Assembly: GCA_014529385.2 (NCBI GenBank)
Contig: CM043952.1
Span: 62,330,119 to 62,394,118, forward strand
Source: Adiantum capillus-veneris
Lineage: Eukaryota > Streptophyta > Polypodiopsida > Polypodiales > Pteridaceae
Length of the DNA stretch: 64,000 bases
Reading direction: 5' to 3'
Positions 1 through 11,263 of the stretch are shown here, piece by piece (position 1 is the stretch's first letter; each line of letters begins with the position of its first letter). The notes beneath the pieces are model-generated. The model saw only the letters and a list, made by a program, of their open reading frames with translations, was not told where the DNA came from and ran no database searches. A program made the translations under genes and the position numbers.

Positions 1-1152
1 AGACTATCACACTTTTCTCCACGCCATAATTCAAAGAGGGATGATAAAAAGCAAGAGAGGAAAAAGGCGAGAAAGAGGACACCCTCTTCTCCATCTTCTT
101 CATCCTCTTCCTCTTATGAAAGTGATGGTAAAGACAACGAAGATCAAGACAAGAAAAAGGCGAGAAAGAGGTCACCCTCTTCTCCACCTTCTTCAAATTC
201 TTCACCTTCTGAAGAAAGTGATGGTGCAACCTTTGAACCATCAAAAAGAAGAGGCCATAGGAAATCCTATGCCACATGGAAGAGGTCATCCAAGCTGAAG
301 AAGTTCAAAGAGGGAGGGAAGAGCATCTCTTTCCTTACCTATGATGGCACCTTTGGTGCTACGGACAAAGTCTTGGCCTTTATCCAGCAATTCGATGCGG
401 CGTTTGGAGATGAGGGCTTCACGGAGTCCTCTAAGCTACGCCATGTAGCTATGCACTTTCAAAAGTCTGTCAGGCAATGGTGGTCTAGTCTACGAGCCAA
501 CGGTGAAGCTCCACAAACATGGAAAGCTTTAAGAACTTCCATTATGAAGCAGTTTTTGGCCACCGATGCCAAAGACAAATGACTCACCGAATGGCAAAGC
601 TTAAAGCTCTCTCCCAATGAATCCATCCACAAATATGTAGACAAGTTTTGGGACCTACAACTCAAAGCCACTACCTTTAAAAAGTTGGATTTTGGAGAGC
701 AAAAGCAACAATTTTGTGCGGGCTTAACCGAAGAAATGGCGGAGTATGTCAACTTCCAAAGGCCACGTACCATATCGGCGGTAATACACCATACTATGGT
801 GGCCTCACGAATCAATTTCCAAACGGGGGCTAAAAGAAATAATAAGCCCCCGGAAAACAAGGGTTCCAATGAGCCTAAGGGGAAGGACAATGTCCAAAAG
901 TCTCCTAAGGGCAACTCCAACAAAGCTAAAGAGAAGGGAGTTTACAAAGTTAAGAACAAACTCTCTCCTGAAGAGCTTGAGCGTTATCGCAAGGATAACC
1001 GGTGTTTCAAGTGCGGCGAACAAGGGCATGCGTACCACGCTTGTCCCCAAAAGAACAACCGCCAAGATCCTCCTAGAGCTTCCTTGGTTGAAATCCAAGA
1101 GGAGGAGACTCACCAAACTCTCACAAAGGATCTCCTCTATGCCATGCTTTAG
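1..1152 (+). pseudogene. gypsy-1 Gag (partial at left edge)
   Basis: Capsid/nucleocapsid precursor of a Ty3/gypsy element, which would package its RNA. The frame is open from base 1, so the true start lies left of the window. The N-terminal third is a Lys/Arg/Ser-rich low-complexity tract with two similar blocks of basic residues followed by serines. It is followed by a retrotransposon-gag capsid region from about base 300 (motif TYDGTFGATDKVLAF) and a CCHC zinc knuckle CFKCGEQGHAYHACP near 1006-1050. A TGA at 580-582 interrupts the capsid; the reading continues in the same frame and CGA to TGA explains the stop. The region ends at a TAG at 1150-1152, after which the pol region lies in another frame. 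It is the upstream partner of the pol pieces at 1155-4048 and is certainly non-functional as it stands. Confidence 0.88.
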
Positions 1153-1154
1153 GA

Positions 1155-1631
1155 AAGGTAAGAGAACATGATGCTTTTATTCTCTTTGACCCTGGTTCTA
1201 CTCACAATTTTATATCTATAGAGTTGGCCGCCAAGCTAGGCATGCAGTCCTACGAGATGGGAGATGCCCTACCCGCAGACAGTGCCTTCAAGGGACAAGA
1301 AGCTTCAGTCACTCACTTAATCGGGAAATCGAGGCTTCATGTCCAAGGCTATGTGGACAAAGAGGACTTCTTTATCTCTCCTCTCAAGCATGAGGATGTA
1401 ATCCTAGGGGCACCATGGTTTGACCGCCTGGCTATCGATGTTAAATTTCCTAAACGGAGAATCTCCTTTAAGTTCATGGAAAAAGACATGTATATAGATG
1501 CTAAGGAAATGGGTAACACTATCCCCATTGTACATACCCCAGCTTTCAACAAGTCAATAAAGAGCTCTATTTCCGTGTACATGATTTTTGTTAAAGATTC
1601 TCAAAATGAACCTAATGCTTTAACAAAATAA
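1155..1631 (+). pseudogene. gypsy-1 aspartic protease
   Basis: Retropepsin-type protease that would process the Gag-Pol polyprotein. The frame differs by one from Gag. The active-site region reads LFDPGSTHNFIS, so the usual D-S/T-G has a proline in the second position, which probably kills activity. The second half has the typical VILGAPWFDRL (hydrophobic-LG) element near 1399-1431. A TAA at 1629-1631 ends it; CAA to TAA is a simple explanation because the frame continues into the reverse transcriptase linker. Family assignment is firm from the order Gag, protease, RT and from the motif pair. Confidence 0.82.
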
Positions 1632-3166
1632 AATACAAGCAACCAAAAGGAATTAGAGTTATCCAATTTTCTCAAGGGGTTTCAAGATGTTTTTATTGAC
1701 GACATCCCTTGTGAGCTACCTCCTAAACGAGGTAATGATGACCATGCAATTGAACTTCTTCCAGGAAGTTCACCGCCTAACAAACCTCCTTATAGAGTTT
1801 CTCAAGCTCAACAAGAGGAGATTATGCGGCAAGTGCATGAGTTAGTTGAGAAGGGCATGGTTAGGCCTAGCTCATCTCCATTTTGCTCACCGGTGCTATT
1901 AGTGCAAAAGAAAGACGGCACATATCGTATGTGTGTCGACTATAGAGCACTAAATAGGATCACTATCAAGAATAGGTTTCCCGTTCCACGGGTAGAAGAC
2001 CTATTTGATAAGCTACAAGGATCGACCTACTTTAGTAGGATTGACCTAAAAAGTGGCTATTGTCAAATAAGGATAGTTGATCAAGACATTGTAAAGACCG
2101 TATTTCGCACCACATTTGGTCTTTACGAATACAGTGTCATGCCTTTTGGCTTGACCAATGCACCAGCCACATTCAATCGCTTGATGGAGAAGCTGTTCAG
2201 GCCTCATCGAACCTTCATGGGAGTGTTCTTTGATGATATTATCATCTACTCTAATTCATTAGACGAACACAAGCAACACCTCTAGGTAATATTTCAAGTT
2301 TTGAGAGAGAATAAACTTTATGTTAATCGAAAGAAAAGTGATTTTTTTTTGCAAGAGATTCAGTATTTGGGTCACATTATCTCTCAAGATGGCATCCAAA
2401 TGGATCCATCAAAGTTAGAGGTAATAAAAGGATGGCCTAAACCAAGGAATCTTCATGAACTAAGAAGCTTTATAGGTATGTGTGCATACTATAGACGCTT
2501 CATAGAAAAGTTCTCACAAATTGCGGGACCATTACATGACCTAACAAAGAAAAGTGTTAGGTACACATGGTCTGCTAAGGAGAACAATGCTTTCAAAAAG
2601 CTTAAAGAAAAGCTTATCTCCCAACTTGTGCTTACACTACCGGATCTCTCAAAAGCATGTGAGGTCCAATGTGATGCTTGTGGTGATTGCCTTGAAGCTG
2701 TTTTACTCCAAGAAGGGCACGCCATAGGCTATGAGAGTCGAAGGCTTGATCCTGTTGAGCAAGCTCTAGGCATATATGAAAAGGAACTCCTTGCAGTTCT
2801 ACATGCCTTAGACTCATGGAAGCACTATTTATTGGGGACTCCTTTCATTCTGTGAACGGATCACCAAAGTCTTAAGTACTTCATGACGCAGACCAAGCTC
2901 TCCGACAAACAAATGAGGTGGGCAAATTTCCTTTCGCAATTTCATTTTCATATTGCTCACATTGCTGGCAAGCATAATCAAGTAGCTGATGCACTCTCAA
3001 GACGGCCGAGAGTGAATGCGGTTTCCATAGCCACTCACAATGATCTATCTTCAATGATAGATGAGTACGCTATTGATCCCGATTTTAGAGATGTGATTTC
3101 AGCCCTTGCATTAGGGAAGAAAGAGGAACCATTTACTTTACAAGATGGTTATCTTTATATCCTAGA
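1632..3166 (+). pseudogene. gypsy-1 reverse transcriptase and RNase H
   Basis: Reverse transcriptase plus RNase H of a plant chromovirus, which would copy element RNA to DNA. Seen motifs: [20 protein letters not shown] and [10 protein letters not shown] (fingers), [10 protein letters not shown] (first catalytic Asp), [10 protein letters not shown], and FFDDIIIYS at about 2230-2256 where the usual YVDD or FIDD is F-F-D-D. The connection region has YLGHIIS and IGMCAYYRRFI. RNase H follows with QCDACGDCLEAVL (an altered form of the usual D-AS-GIG-VL), YEKELLAVLHAL and HIAHIAGKHNQVADALSR. Stops at 2283 (TAG) and 2853 (TGA) are in frame and fit C-to-T change at CAG and CGA. The frame breaks off near 3166, where the integrase N-terminal part is missing. 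Confidence 0.9.
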
Positions 3167-4048
3167 ATGACCAGTAATTTCTGGAAGGGTCTCTTTGAGA
3201 ATTTAGGAACAAGGTTAAACTTCTCTTCGGCCTATCATCCACAAACGGATGGCCAAAGTGAAATAGCTAACCTAACCATTCTCGATCTACTAAAAGCCTA
3301 TGTAACGGAAGTAGATCAAAGATGCCAATGGGAGAAGTACTTACCCTTAGTGGAGTATGCTTACAATAACACTGTACATACTTCCACGGGAAAAGCACCT
3401 TTCGAGGTAATTGAGGGAAGATCAAAAAGTCCCTTGCTACTTAAGGTACATGGGAAGATCTTCGCTGCAGATGAGTATAGCCGAGACCTACAAGAATCTT
3501 TTCAAAAGATTAAGGATGCTATCTCTATCTCATAGCAAAGGCAAAAGGCTGCTATTGCTGACAAGCACAGAAGAGCCCAAGCCTTTAAAGAAAACGATTG
3601 GGTCTTGTTAAAGTTTCCCAAGGCTCGATTAAGGCACACAACGGGCAAGAATCCTACGGGCCACCAAAAGTACTATGCTAAACTAGCAAAAAGGTACTAT
3701 GGTCCCTTCCAGATTCTTAGGCCAATCAATGAGATGGACTATCAACTCAAGTTGCCCAATCATTGGCTCATACAAAATGTTTTCCATGTGAGCCTATTAA
3801 AGCCTTACAAAGGAGAGCCACCTCAAGAACCAACTATTGAAGACCCACCGGAGATCTAGGACCAAGAGGAGGTGCTGCAGCCTGAGTCCATTCTCCGACA
3901 TGAAGACAAGGTATTAAGAGGTGTTAAGACTATCCGACGATATCTTATTAAGTTTAAGAATTATCCTTTTGAAGATGCTAGATGGATGCAAGTACAATTA
4001 AAGGATAACCTAAACCTTGTCAATGCTTACAATGCTTCCCAAGAGTAA
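3167..4048 (+). pseudogene. gypsy-1 integrase C-terminal half with chromodomain
   Basis: Remaining part of the integrase, the enzyme that inserts the DNA copy. The text resumes at MTSNFWKGLFENLGT, just after the position of the second catalytic Asp, and keeps FSSAYHPQTDGQSE with the third acidic residue. The HHCC zinc site and the first two catalytic Asp residues are absent because of an internal deletion at about 3160. Downstream are the GPFQILRPI and NVFHVSLLKPY elements of the C-terminal domain. Past an in-frame TAG at 3857 lies a chromodomain-like segment, RRYLIKFKNYPFEDARWM. That segment places the element in the chromovirus clade, whose chromodomains can direct insertion to modified histone tails. 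Further stop at 3533 (TAG). Terminal TAA at 4046-4048. Confidence 0.88.
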
Positions 4049-4390
4049 GCAAATGTACAAAATGTTAAAAATGAATAAAATTTTTGTCTTATAAGACTCT
4101 CTTTTTCTTTATTGTGCACAAAAGTTAAGTAGTATCCATGTGTAGATCAAGTTTGCGGAGACGACGTCTCCCAAACACCAAGTAGAGCTTGTCACTCTAC
4201 TATGGAAGGCTGATAGGACTAATGTGCAGACATTCTTGCGGCAGCCTGAGGCTCTCAAGCGCTAAATGGACTAGTCATCCATTGTGGAATGATGTCGTAG
4301 GGTAACATAGGGATCCTCTACCCGCTAAGAAAAGGACTCATGAATATGCTTTATCTCCTCTACACCATAGTCGAGGATGACTATGATTTC

Positions 4391-4403
4391 AAGAGAGAGG
4401 TAA
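4391..4403 (+). other. gypsy-1 polypurine tract candidate
   Basis: A purine run AAGAGAGAGGTAA lies about 340 bases after the end of the integrase/chromodomain frame and directly precedes TGTCATAATAATC. That is the expected layout of a plus-strand primer next to a 3' LTR starting with TG. No second LTR is in the window to confirm it. Confidence 0.5.
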
Positions 4404-5935
4404 TGTCATAATAATCAATATCTAATTCTCCTAAATGATTTTCTCATATTAAACTGATCATTTAATGTGGGGAAGTGCCAGGGGAGAAAAAGCTAGAATA
4501 TTGGTTAAGCTAGCAGACCGGCCACAGTAGGGATCAAAAGGAGGGAAAATAGGGATCCAAAGGGGGGGGCATCTGCAAAAGATCCATGTGCAACAATGGG
4601 CTAAAAAGACCCTAAGGTTCGGCCCATTAAGACTTCCAAAATGCTAAGGTTCCAAAATTCAAAGGTTGTGTCCAAAGGTCAACCCTAGGGGAAATTGGAT
4701 GCTTTGTGTGTAACTAAAAAGTCTTTGTATATCCCTACATGGGAGGGGGCGAGCCCTTCTTCTAGGGGATGAGAGAGAAAGTCACACACACACACAGGCT
4801 CCCTTTACACAAAGGGAATTAGGGACACATGTCAGCTCCCTAGCCCAGATGCCCACAAGGTGTTCCCAATTCCTATTGGATGGCCTTGGAGGTGGACCAA
4901 TGAGAATTAGGCTAGATTAAATCTAGTTAATTAATTTAAAAACACTTAATAAAAGAACCAATGAGAATTAAGTCTCCTAGAAGACTATTGGACAGTCTCC
5001 CAAGGGGTCCAATGAGCATTCAGCAGCCAGGAAGCAAAGGGGTCCAATGAGAGTTTATTTAAATTATTAATTAACCTAAAGCTCTCACAAAAGGGGAAAG
5101 GGGGACACATGTCAGAAGACTATCACTTATGCTGCTTAATAGTCATTGGCTTGACTTGGGGAGGTCCAATGGGGAGCCTGCAAGAGCAATTAGCAAGAGA
5201 GCTCACCCAAGAGAGAGAGGGGGCTGATTTTTGCAAGGCATTATCACACACACACTCACAAAATCTCATGTGTGAAGAAAGATAAGACTATCTCTTCCCA
5301 AGCTTTAATGGAGAGCTCATCACCTACTCCAAGCTTGTGAGATAGAAGCCTACATCGACATACTCTTGGCATGTGGATGCAAATCCAACCAAGAGCCAAG
5401 CTTCAATGCATGCTCATCTCCTCTACCAAGCTAATTACTAAGCTAAAGCTATGCTAATATGAGTGGTTATGTGAGGAGATGTACATATTTCTCGTAAGAT
5501 ACTCCTTCTTCATCTCAATCTACTCTCATACCCTGCTAGCTCTCACCATCTTCGAAGGTGTGTGAGGTCTTGGGTCTGAGAACGGGGATAATTAAAGTTG
5601 TGTTTGCTAAGTGTTTTGCTTAGTGCATGAAGCTTTCATCTTCATTGCACTAGCTAGTCTTGAAGGAACACAAAGAATTGTATTGTACAATGTCTCTCTT
5701 GATGGGAGAAACCATAATACAAAGCCTTTTGGAGGGGGGACCGGCTCCATGCAAATCCGGTCCTCAACTGTTGTCAATAGCTTAATTTCTCTCTCTTTTG
5801 AAAGTATTGTTGATGCTATCTAACTAGGTGTTATGCTTTTTGTTGCTCTCTCCACCCAAGCACTCTTGTAATTCTCATTAGGAATCTATTCTAATGAAAT
5901 GCCCACTATGTTCATGCTAATTTCGGCTACACACA
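4404..5935 (+). repeat. gypsy-1 3' LTR candidate
   Basis: Non-coding sequence following the polypurine tract, starting TGTCATAATA and plausibly ending near CTACACACA. It holds no convincing reading frame; short open stretches lack codon character. Inside it are repeated short phrases such as 'ggtccaatgaga' and 'gggacacatgtcag'. The right boundary is uncertain because the 5' LTR lies outside the window. Confidence 0.45.
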
Positions 5936-6015
5936 AGTTATTAGTCCATTAAATGTTACATAGCTGGTCTCTCCCAATGTCTCACTTTTGCAAAGAAGAC
6001 AAAAACATATACAAA

Positions 6016-6077
<62 letters not shown>

Positions 6078-7230
6078 GGTGCACCTGTGTACAACAGGTA
6101 ATTTAGTGTTGCAATTTGCAAGCCCAAAAAGAGTTAAAGTTGTTTTCTCGGCAAGGCTCCCTTGACATGGACTATTGTCCCCAACTGATAAGAAAATGCA
6201 CTTGGCCTACATGTTGCAACAAAAAAGAACATGCCCATTAGCTTTAGAAGAAGGTTCAACATGTCAACCCATAAAGCCTTTGCACTTTTGACATCTGTAA
6301 GGTTCTAACATGCAATGCTTTTTGTTGCTCATTTAATGCAAGGAAAGAATTTCAAGACTAGCCAAACCTTGGTTGATGAGGAAAGGGATTTCAAATGAGA
6401 GGACGAAAGACCTTAGCTATCTACGATGACACATCCATAATTAACCGTTTTTTATATACTCTTGTGACTTGAGATTTTGTTAGGGTGTCAACATGTAAGG
6501 AGATTTGATATTTGGAAGCCTCCACTGCTTTGTGGTAATTTTAGATGTATGACCATTTTGCATTGAGATGCTAGGAGGTCAAATCCATCAAGACATAATT
6601 ATATTCTTCAATATAGCTTGCGCTTGCAACAATTTTTCAAGGGTGCTACTCATATTTGCTTGAAAATTGGCTTCGCTTGGTTTTCTTTGCTCATTGATTG
6701 GAAACCCTTTCCTCAAGCACTTATTGTGATTTTTCAAGTGCACCATGTTTGGTTTGCATATCAACCACAACATCACCAAGCACAACGGCTTTCTCCGATG
6801 GCCAATGATTAAAAAAACAATTCAAAGCCTTCTTGACACTACCATGTTGGCCTTATTCTCACAATCCATGTACTCTGAGAGATTATATTTCAAAAAAATC
6901 TCCTCAAGCACTTGTTGTGCTCTCTAAAGTGCACCATAGTTGGTATACTTTTCAACCAAAGATTTGACTACATATTGATCAAAGTATTATCAAGCTTAAT
7001 ACTTTCTTAGCCATAATCCTATTAATCATACCCTACATCAATGTACTCCAATAGAAGATAGTAATCTCCTCAAGCACTTTAAGTGCACCCCATTTGACAT
7101 AGTTTTTGACCAAGCACCACATTAGGCATACTTATTGACTAAGGCATTGACAAAGATGACATATCCACTATTTCAATCATACCTCTACCAAAGCATCACT
7201 AATCATGACAATTTCCCCTAATAGCATACA
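5936..7230. other. Non-coding stretch with a (CT)n tract
   Basis: No gene seen. A near-perfect (CT)n tract occupies about 6019-6077. Further on, loosely similar phrases containing 'cctcaagcactt' and 'gtgcacca' recur near 6711, 6901 and 7070, suggesting an old diverged local duplication. Confidence 0.6.
6019..6077. repeat. (CT)n microsatellite
   Basis: About 29 CT units read directly. The serine-leucine or arginine-glutamate frames crossing it are artefacts of the repeat. Confidence 0.95.
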
Positions 7231-7231
7231 T

Positions 7232-8735
7232 TCATGTTGATAACAGATGTTGATAATCCACTTGAGGGATGATAATGCCCAAAACCCTATATCCTATCCA
7301 AGTTTCTCCTTTTGGACGTAAAGCGTCAGGACATCCAACCCCCTCTGAACATGTACATCCTCTAGCATGGGCCAACTTGCCATTAGAATCTGCAAAGGTA
7401 AACTTGTATTCAAATAAGCATTGCCCCATTGTAGCATGCTATCAAATCCTCCCAAATTTTGGCTTCATGTAAGTATAAAATCCAAGATTGTAGGGAAAAC
7501 ACAAAAACTTACTTGAAATATGGCATAAGCACTTGTAAATATGTCACAGTATGCTCATCATAGAACCCTCATGGATCCCAAGGCATATACATCAACTAAC
7601 CTAGAACAAGTATATCACAATACCCTCTTGAATCAAATGACATACAAAGCATTTGCTATAAACTATAAGCATCAAAGAATCCTCTTGGATCAAATGGCAT
7701 ATAGATAAACAAACAAAAACCATCATCATTGTGATTTCCTCTTGAATCAAAAGATAGCATCCAATCCCCTAGGGTATCATTAGATACTACCATATCCCTT
7801 GTGTATCCTACTCAATTGATCACAGATCATCCATACTTGGTTTAAAATAAATTGTGAAGTAGTTGCACCCCCTCTAACATTGGAGTCCTAGTCATGCATA
7901 CCTACATTCATGAATTCCCTATCGTAAACGTTTTTGTTTGGTTCCCAAGAAACATCATAAAAAGATTCCATGTTCTGTACAGACACAAAATCTAGTAAAG
8001 TCTCATCAAGCCATTGCATAAGCTCAACATCAATCGCACCTCGATATATTGGATCATGTACAAAATTGCATTGCTAGGAACCCTTATCATCTATCGTAGA
8101 GAACCCTTTTAAGGCTTTGTTCAGAAAACACAATGGCTCTGTGTTTACATCTTTAGAAGAATCTGATACCATGTGCAACTCAGGCTACAAGCTACTAGCC
8201 TTCCAACACATAGCATACATACTAGCCATATTCTTTGTAAACTACGCTTCTGTTGTCTTGCACTTAGCCAAGTATCTATGAAAATAGCATCTACTTCCCT
8301 ATCCGTATCATCTCCATAGTTAATCCACTCATTTGTAAGACTAAGAAATTTCAATTCATCCTACACACCCTTAGAATAGGCATTTTTGATAGGGATCATA
8401 CTACCATATCTAGACCTCTATATCACGGAACCTGACTAAAGAAGGAGTTTGTACCTCCTCTAAATCATCACCTTGCAAACCATCAGACATACACTCTGGT
8501 ACATCCAACTAAGTTCTGTAAATCCTCTCCATCATCAAACATATGCTCTTATATATCCAAGCTCTGTAAATCCTCAGGTTCATCAAACACATGGTCTTGT
8601 ACATCCAAGCTCTGTAAATCCTCAGTTTCATCATATATATACTCTTGTATTTCCAAGTCTTGTAAATCCTTGTGTGTATACAAACCCTATAAATTCAAAC
8701 TTTCATTCATTGGCATGGCTAGATACTTAGAATCC
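7232..8735 (-). pseudogene. Decayed unrecognised coding region, acidic repeat at one end
   Basis: Read on the minus strand, this stretch has protein-like text broken by several stops. Examples are QCNFVHDPIYRGAIDVELM and SFYDVSWEPNKNVYDREF around 7900-8100, and an acidic 16-residue repeat (core EDLQSLDVQDHVFDEP) at about 8505-8680. The stops seen are mostly TAG and TGA, in line with C-to-T decay elsewhere in the window. A Cys-containing frame at 7232-7429 (ARGCTCSEGVGCPDALRP) may belong to it. I do not recognise the family. An accessory frame of an old retroelement is possible, but the neighbours give no direct support. Confidence 0.4.
8505..8680. repeat. 48-bp minisatellite, about 3.5 copies
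   Basis: The phrase 'tctgtaaatcctc' or close variants recurs at steps of 48 bases (about 8514, 8562, 8610, 8658). Forty-eight is 16 codons, so the repeat stays in frame on the minus strand and encodes an acidic 16-residue unit. Confidence 0.85.
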
Positions 8736-8739
8736 AAAA

Positions 8740-10149
8740 TTCCAAGCTTCACATAAATAGCCTTTACAACTTATTTATCATCTTCAACCTATAATAACCT
8801 TTCACTCTCAAGCAAACACTCATCCGCAAGAGGTTCAAGATTAGCCTAAATTTTCTTGCAAATAGCCACATAGGTAAACTCATTAGCACAATCCAATTCA
8901 TCTTCATACATACTCAGAAAGATTTAAACTTGCTCCAAATGTAGATATATTGCTGATGAATCTCTAATTGTTGAACAAAATCTGGAATCACAAATCTATC
9001 AAACTTTAAAATGTATTTATCATTGTTGTATCATCTCTTGCTTCTAGATTCTTGGCTCAAACTCCTTTATTACAATTGTAGACTTTGATAAAGTTAAAAA
9101 AAACTTACATTCTACTCTTCAAATCCACCTAGATTGTATGATGTAGATTGATTCATTCTATATTTCTTGCTTTTCAAACCTTTATACAAAGTTTTGATTC
9201 ATTAACTACAATTGATTTGTATATTGTTGATGTGAGTAACCTCCTTCTACTGCAGGAAAGTAGTAAATTATTGCATCAATTGTTCTTGTAGCATAGTCAT
9301 CTTCTCAAGCGCAATTTTCTTGCCTCAGCTCGCTTTGCATCAGGTTCACGAAAGATGTCATGGGCTATGCATTTGTGAGGTGAGTCGAGTCGGAACTAGA
9401 CTGCTCACTGTAGGAAACATGATAGAGACAATGCACAAGGCAAAGAAACTACGCACAAATGATGCTTTGGAACCAATATGTCTTTTTGATGAATTTTGGA
9501 AATAGATACAAAGTTTAAGTACAAATACGGCTCTTCTACATAACTAAGAGCAAAAGAAACAAAAGTGATGCCTTTGACAATAAGAGCACGAGAGAGGGCT
9601 TCCTCTTCCTCTTTCCACCTTGCTCTTTTTCTTTGCTTCAGCACTTACCTTCTTCCCATTCTCCTCCTCTTGCTCATTCTTCCTTGCCTGCTTGCTACTG
9701 ATCATTAAAATCCCTCTTTGATTGCTTTGACACACCTAAAAAACAACCCCTACCAGCAAGTTGTAATACGCTTCCCATGTTGTTGTGTGTAACTCCCCGT
9801 TTCTTTCTCATTTCTCGTTCCCAAAAACTCCTCCAAATTTAGCTTCTTCCAAACTCTCTTGCTCATAAAAACTCCCTTATGTTGCTCATTATCTGCTTGC
9901 TAAAAATTTGCCCCCCATTTTCAAACTCTACCAAAAACTTTTTGTAATCAACTCTATTCCCCCCTTATAGATCTTTTTGAGGCTTGCTTTCTTTATTGTC
10001 AAGGCTAGCTTTGTTTAGAGTCGAGGCTAGCTTTGGATGAGGCTACAGGAACCACCCTTCTGACGTGGTAGGTGACATCAAGAGTGTGTCAAAACCATCA
10101 AAGGAAAGCCAAAAATTTGTGTCATGCCTTCTTGATCAAGTCTTATATA
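8740..10149. other. Non-coding stretch before copia-B
   Basis: AT-rich sequence without a supportable gene. Small open stretches at 9320-9505 and 9405-9735 overlap on opposite strands and show no family motif. 'gaggctagctttg' and similar phrases repeat near 9980-10035. Confidence 0.5.
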
Positions 10150-10382
10150 TGTTACCATATACATGTGGTAGTGATATGTGTGAACACACTTAGGAAACAT
10201 CAGGGAATTTTTTCCCTCACTAGGAGGTTTCCCCCCCCATCATGCATTGTATATATATCCATCACTCTAGGACTAAGTTATCTTTCCATTGCACACGAAG
10301 TAATAATACTCTTTGTTGTGTGCCTTGAGCTTCTTCATCTTCTCCAAGCTGTGTGTGTTTCCTTGCAACCCTATTTCCAACA
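10150..10382 (+). repeat. copia-B 5' LTR
   Basis: A 233-bp LTR from TGTTACCATA to TTCCAACA, with TG..CA ends. It is recognised because the same sequence in reverse occurs at 10962-11186 and 30587-30797 (the copia-A LTRs). It is followed by a primer-binding site and a copia gag start, so it is a 5' LTR in plus orientation. Confidence 0.85.
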
Positions 10383-10384
10383 GT

Positions 10385-10396
10385 TGGTATCATAGT
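10385..10396 (+). other. copia-B primer-binding site (Met tRNA type)
   Basis: TGGTATCATAGT starts two bases after the LTR end. It is one or two changes from TGGTATCAGAGC, the common plant copia primer site for initiator Met tRNA. The same site is present undamaged in copia-A at 30573-30584. Confidence 0.8.
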
Positions 10397-10737
10397 AGGT
10401 TGTGTCCTCCCAGGCATAGTTGCCAGCATCACAAACATACACCTGCTCACTTTCTCCAATTTGGGTGAGCTTTGGTAAGCACCATTAGGTCAAAAAATAC
10501 TTTGGATGAGCTCTTGGAGCTCAGTCTGCTTAGAGTTTTGATTCGGGCTCATTTCGGTCTTCGTTTCCACTACACGCAGTACTGTGTAGGCATTTTTGTC
10601 CTTTTTTTGAGAGTTTTTTGTCAATGCTATTTTTTGCATAATGAGTCCTTACAATCTTCTTTGGGTTGTGCTATATAGCACTTATTAGTCCTGCTCCTGT
10701 TTTTGGACAATTTTCACATCCGATGCAGGCACTCGCC

Positions 10738-10961
10738 ATGGCTAACAACAACAAAGATGTGTTCAAGATGTTTGCTGTTGAGGATGAATTTGATGGAAAC
10801 AATTACCCAATGTGGGCTTACATGATGCAACATGTTCTTGTGTCAAAGGGTGTTTGGAATGTTGTGCAAGGCATTGACGTATGTCCTAATTCTGTGGATG
10901 TAGGCACTATGGAGGATGTTGCAGGTTTTGGTGGTAGGATTGCTACTAGTAGAGCGGTTTC
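10738..10961 (+). pseudogene. copia-B Gag, 5' fragment
   Basis: Start of a Ty1/copia Gag. The ATG at 10738 opens MANNNKDVFKMFAVEDEFDG and NYPMWAYMMQHVLVSKGVW, which match the copia-A Gag at 29847-30236 nearly word for word. The frame stops making sense at 10961, where the inverted copia-A LTR begins. The continuation of the same protein is found at 30798, starting AK-ALWDVRD. About ten bases of the target appear lost at the joint, judging by the copia-A copy, which has VVLHMAKQ there. Confidence 0.85.
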
Positions 10962-11186
10962 TATTGGAGTTAGGGTTGCAAAAGAAAACACACACAGCTT
11001 GGAGAAGATGAAGGAAGATCAAGGCACACAACGAAGAGAGTATTAGTGTGCAAAGGAAAGATGGATAGCCCTAGAGTGATGGGAGTATATACAATGCACG
11101 GGGGGAAAACCTCCTAGTGAGGGAAAATTTGCCTCGACGGTCCTAAGTGTGTTCACACACATCACTAGCACATGTATATGGTAACA
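10962..11186 (-). repeat. copia-A 3' LTR
   Basis: 225 bp. In minus sense it runs from TGTTACCATA to CTCCAATA; the last dinucleotide would be CA before a C-to-T change. It matches the copia-A 5' LTR at 30587-30797 and the copia-B LTR at 10150-10382. It directly abuts the broken copia-B Gag on its left. Confidence 0.85.
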
Positions 11187-11198
11187 AATCCCCCCTAA
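11187..11198 (-). other. copia-A polypurine tract
   Basis: In minus sense CTTAGGGGGGATT stands immediately before the LTR start TGTTACC, which fixes the LTR boundary and the element's direction. Confidence 0.75.
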
Positions 11199-11263
11199 GA
11201 GTGATGCGATGAACGAGAGTTGGCACATAGAGTATAAGGAAGTTCCATGCCTTGAGGACATGA

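Noticed and set aside
41-298. Open frame of 85 codons near the left edge
   Set aside because: Shadow of the gypsy-1 Gag frame, which is open from base 1 in another frame and continues into the capsid motifs.
10666-11046. A single 126-codon protein spanning 10666-11046
   Set aside because: It runs from copia-B Gag into the inverted copia-A LTR; the part after 10961 is not Gag.
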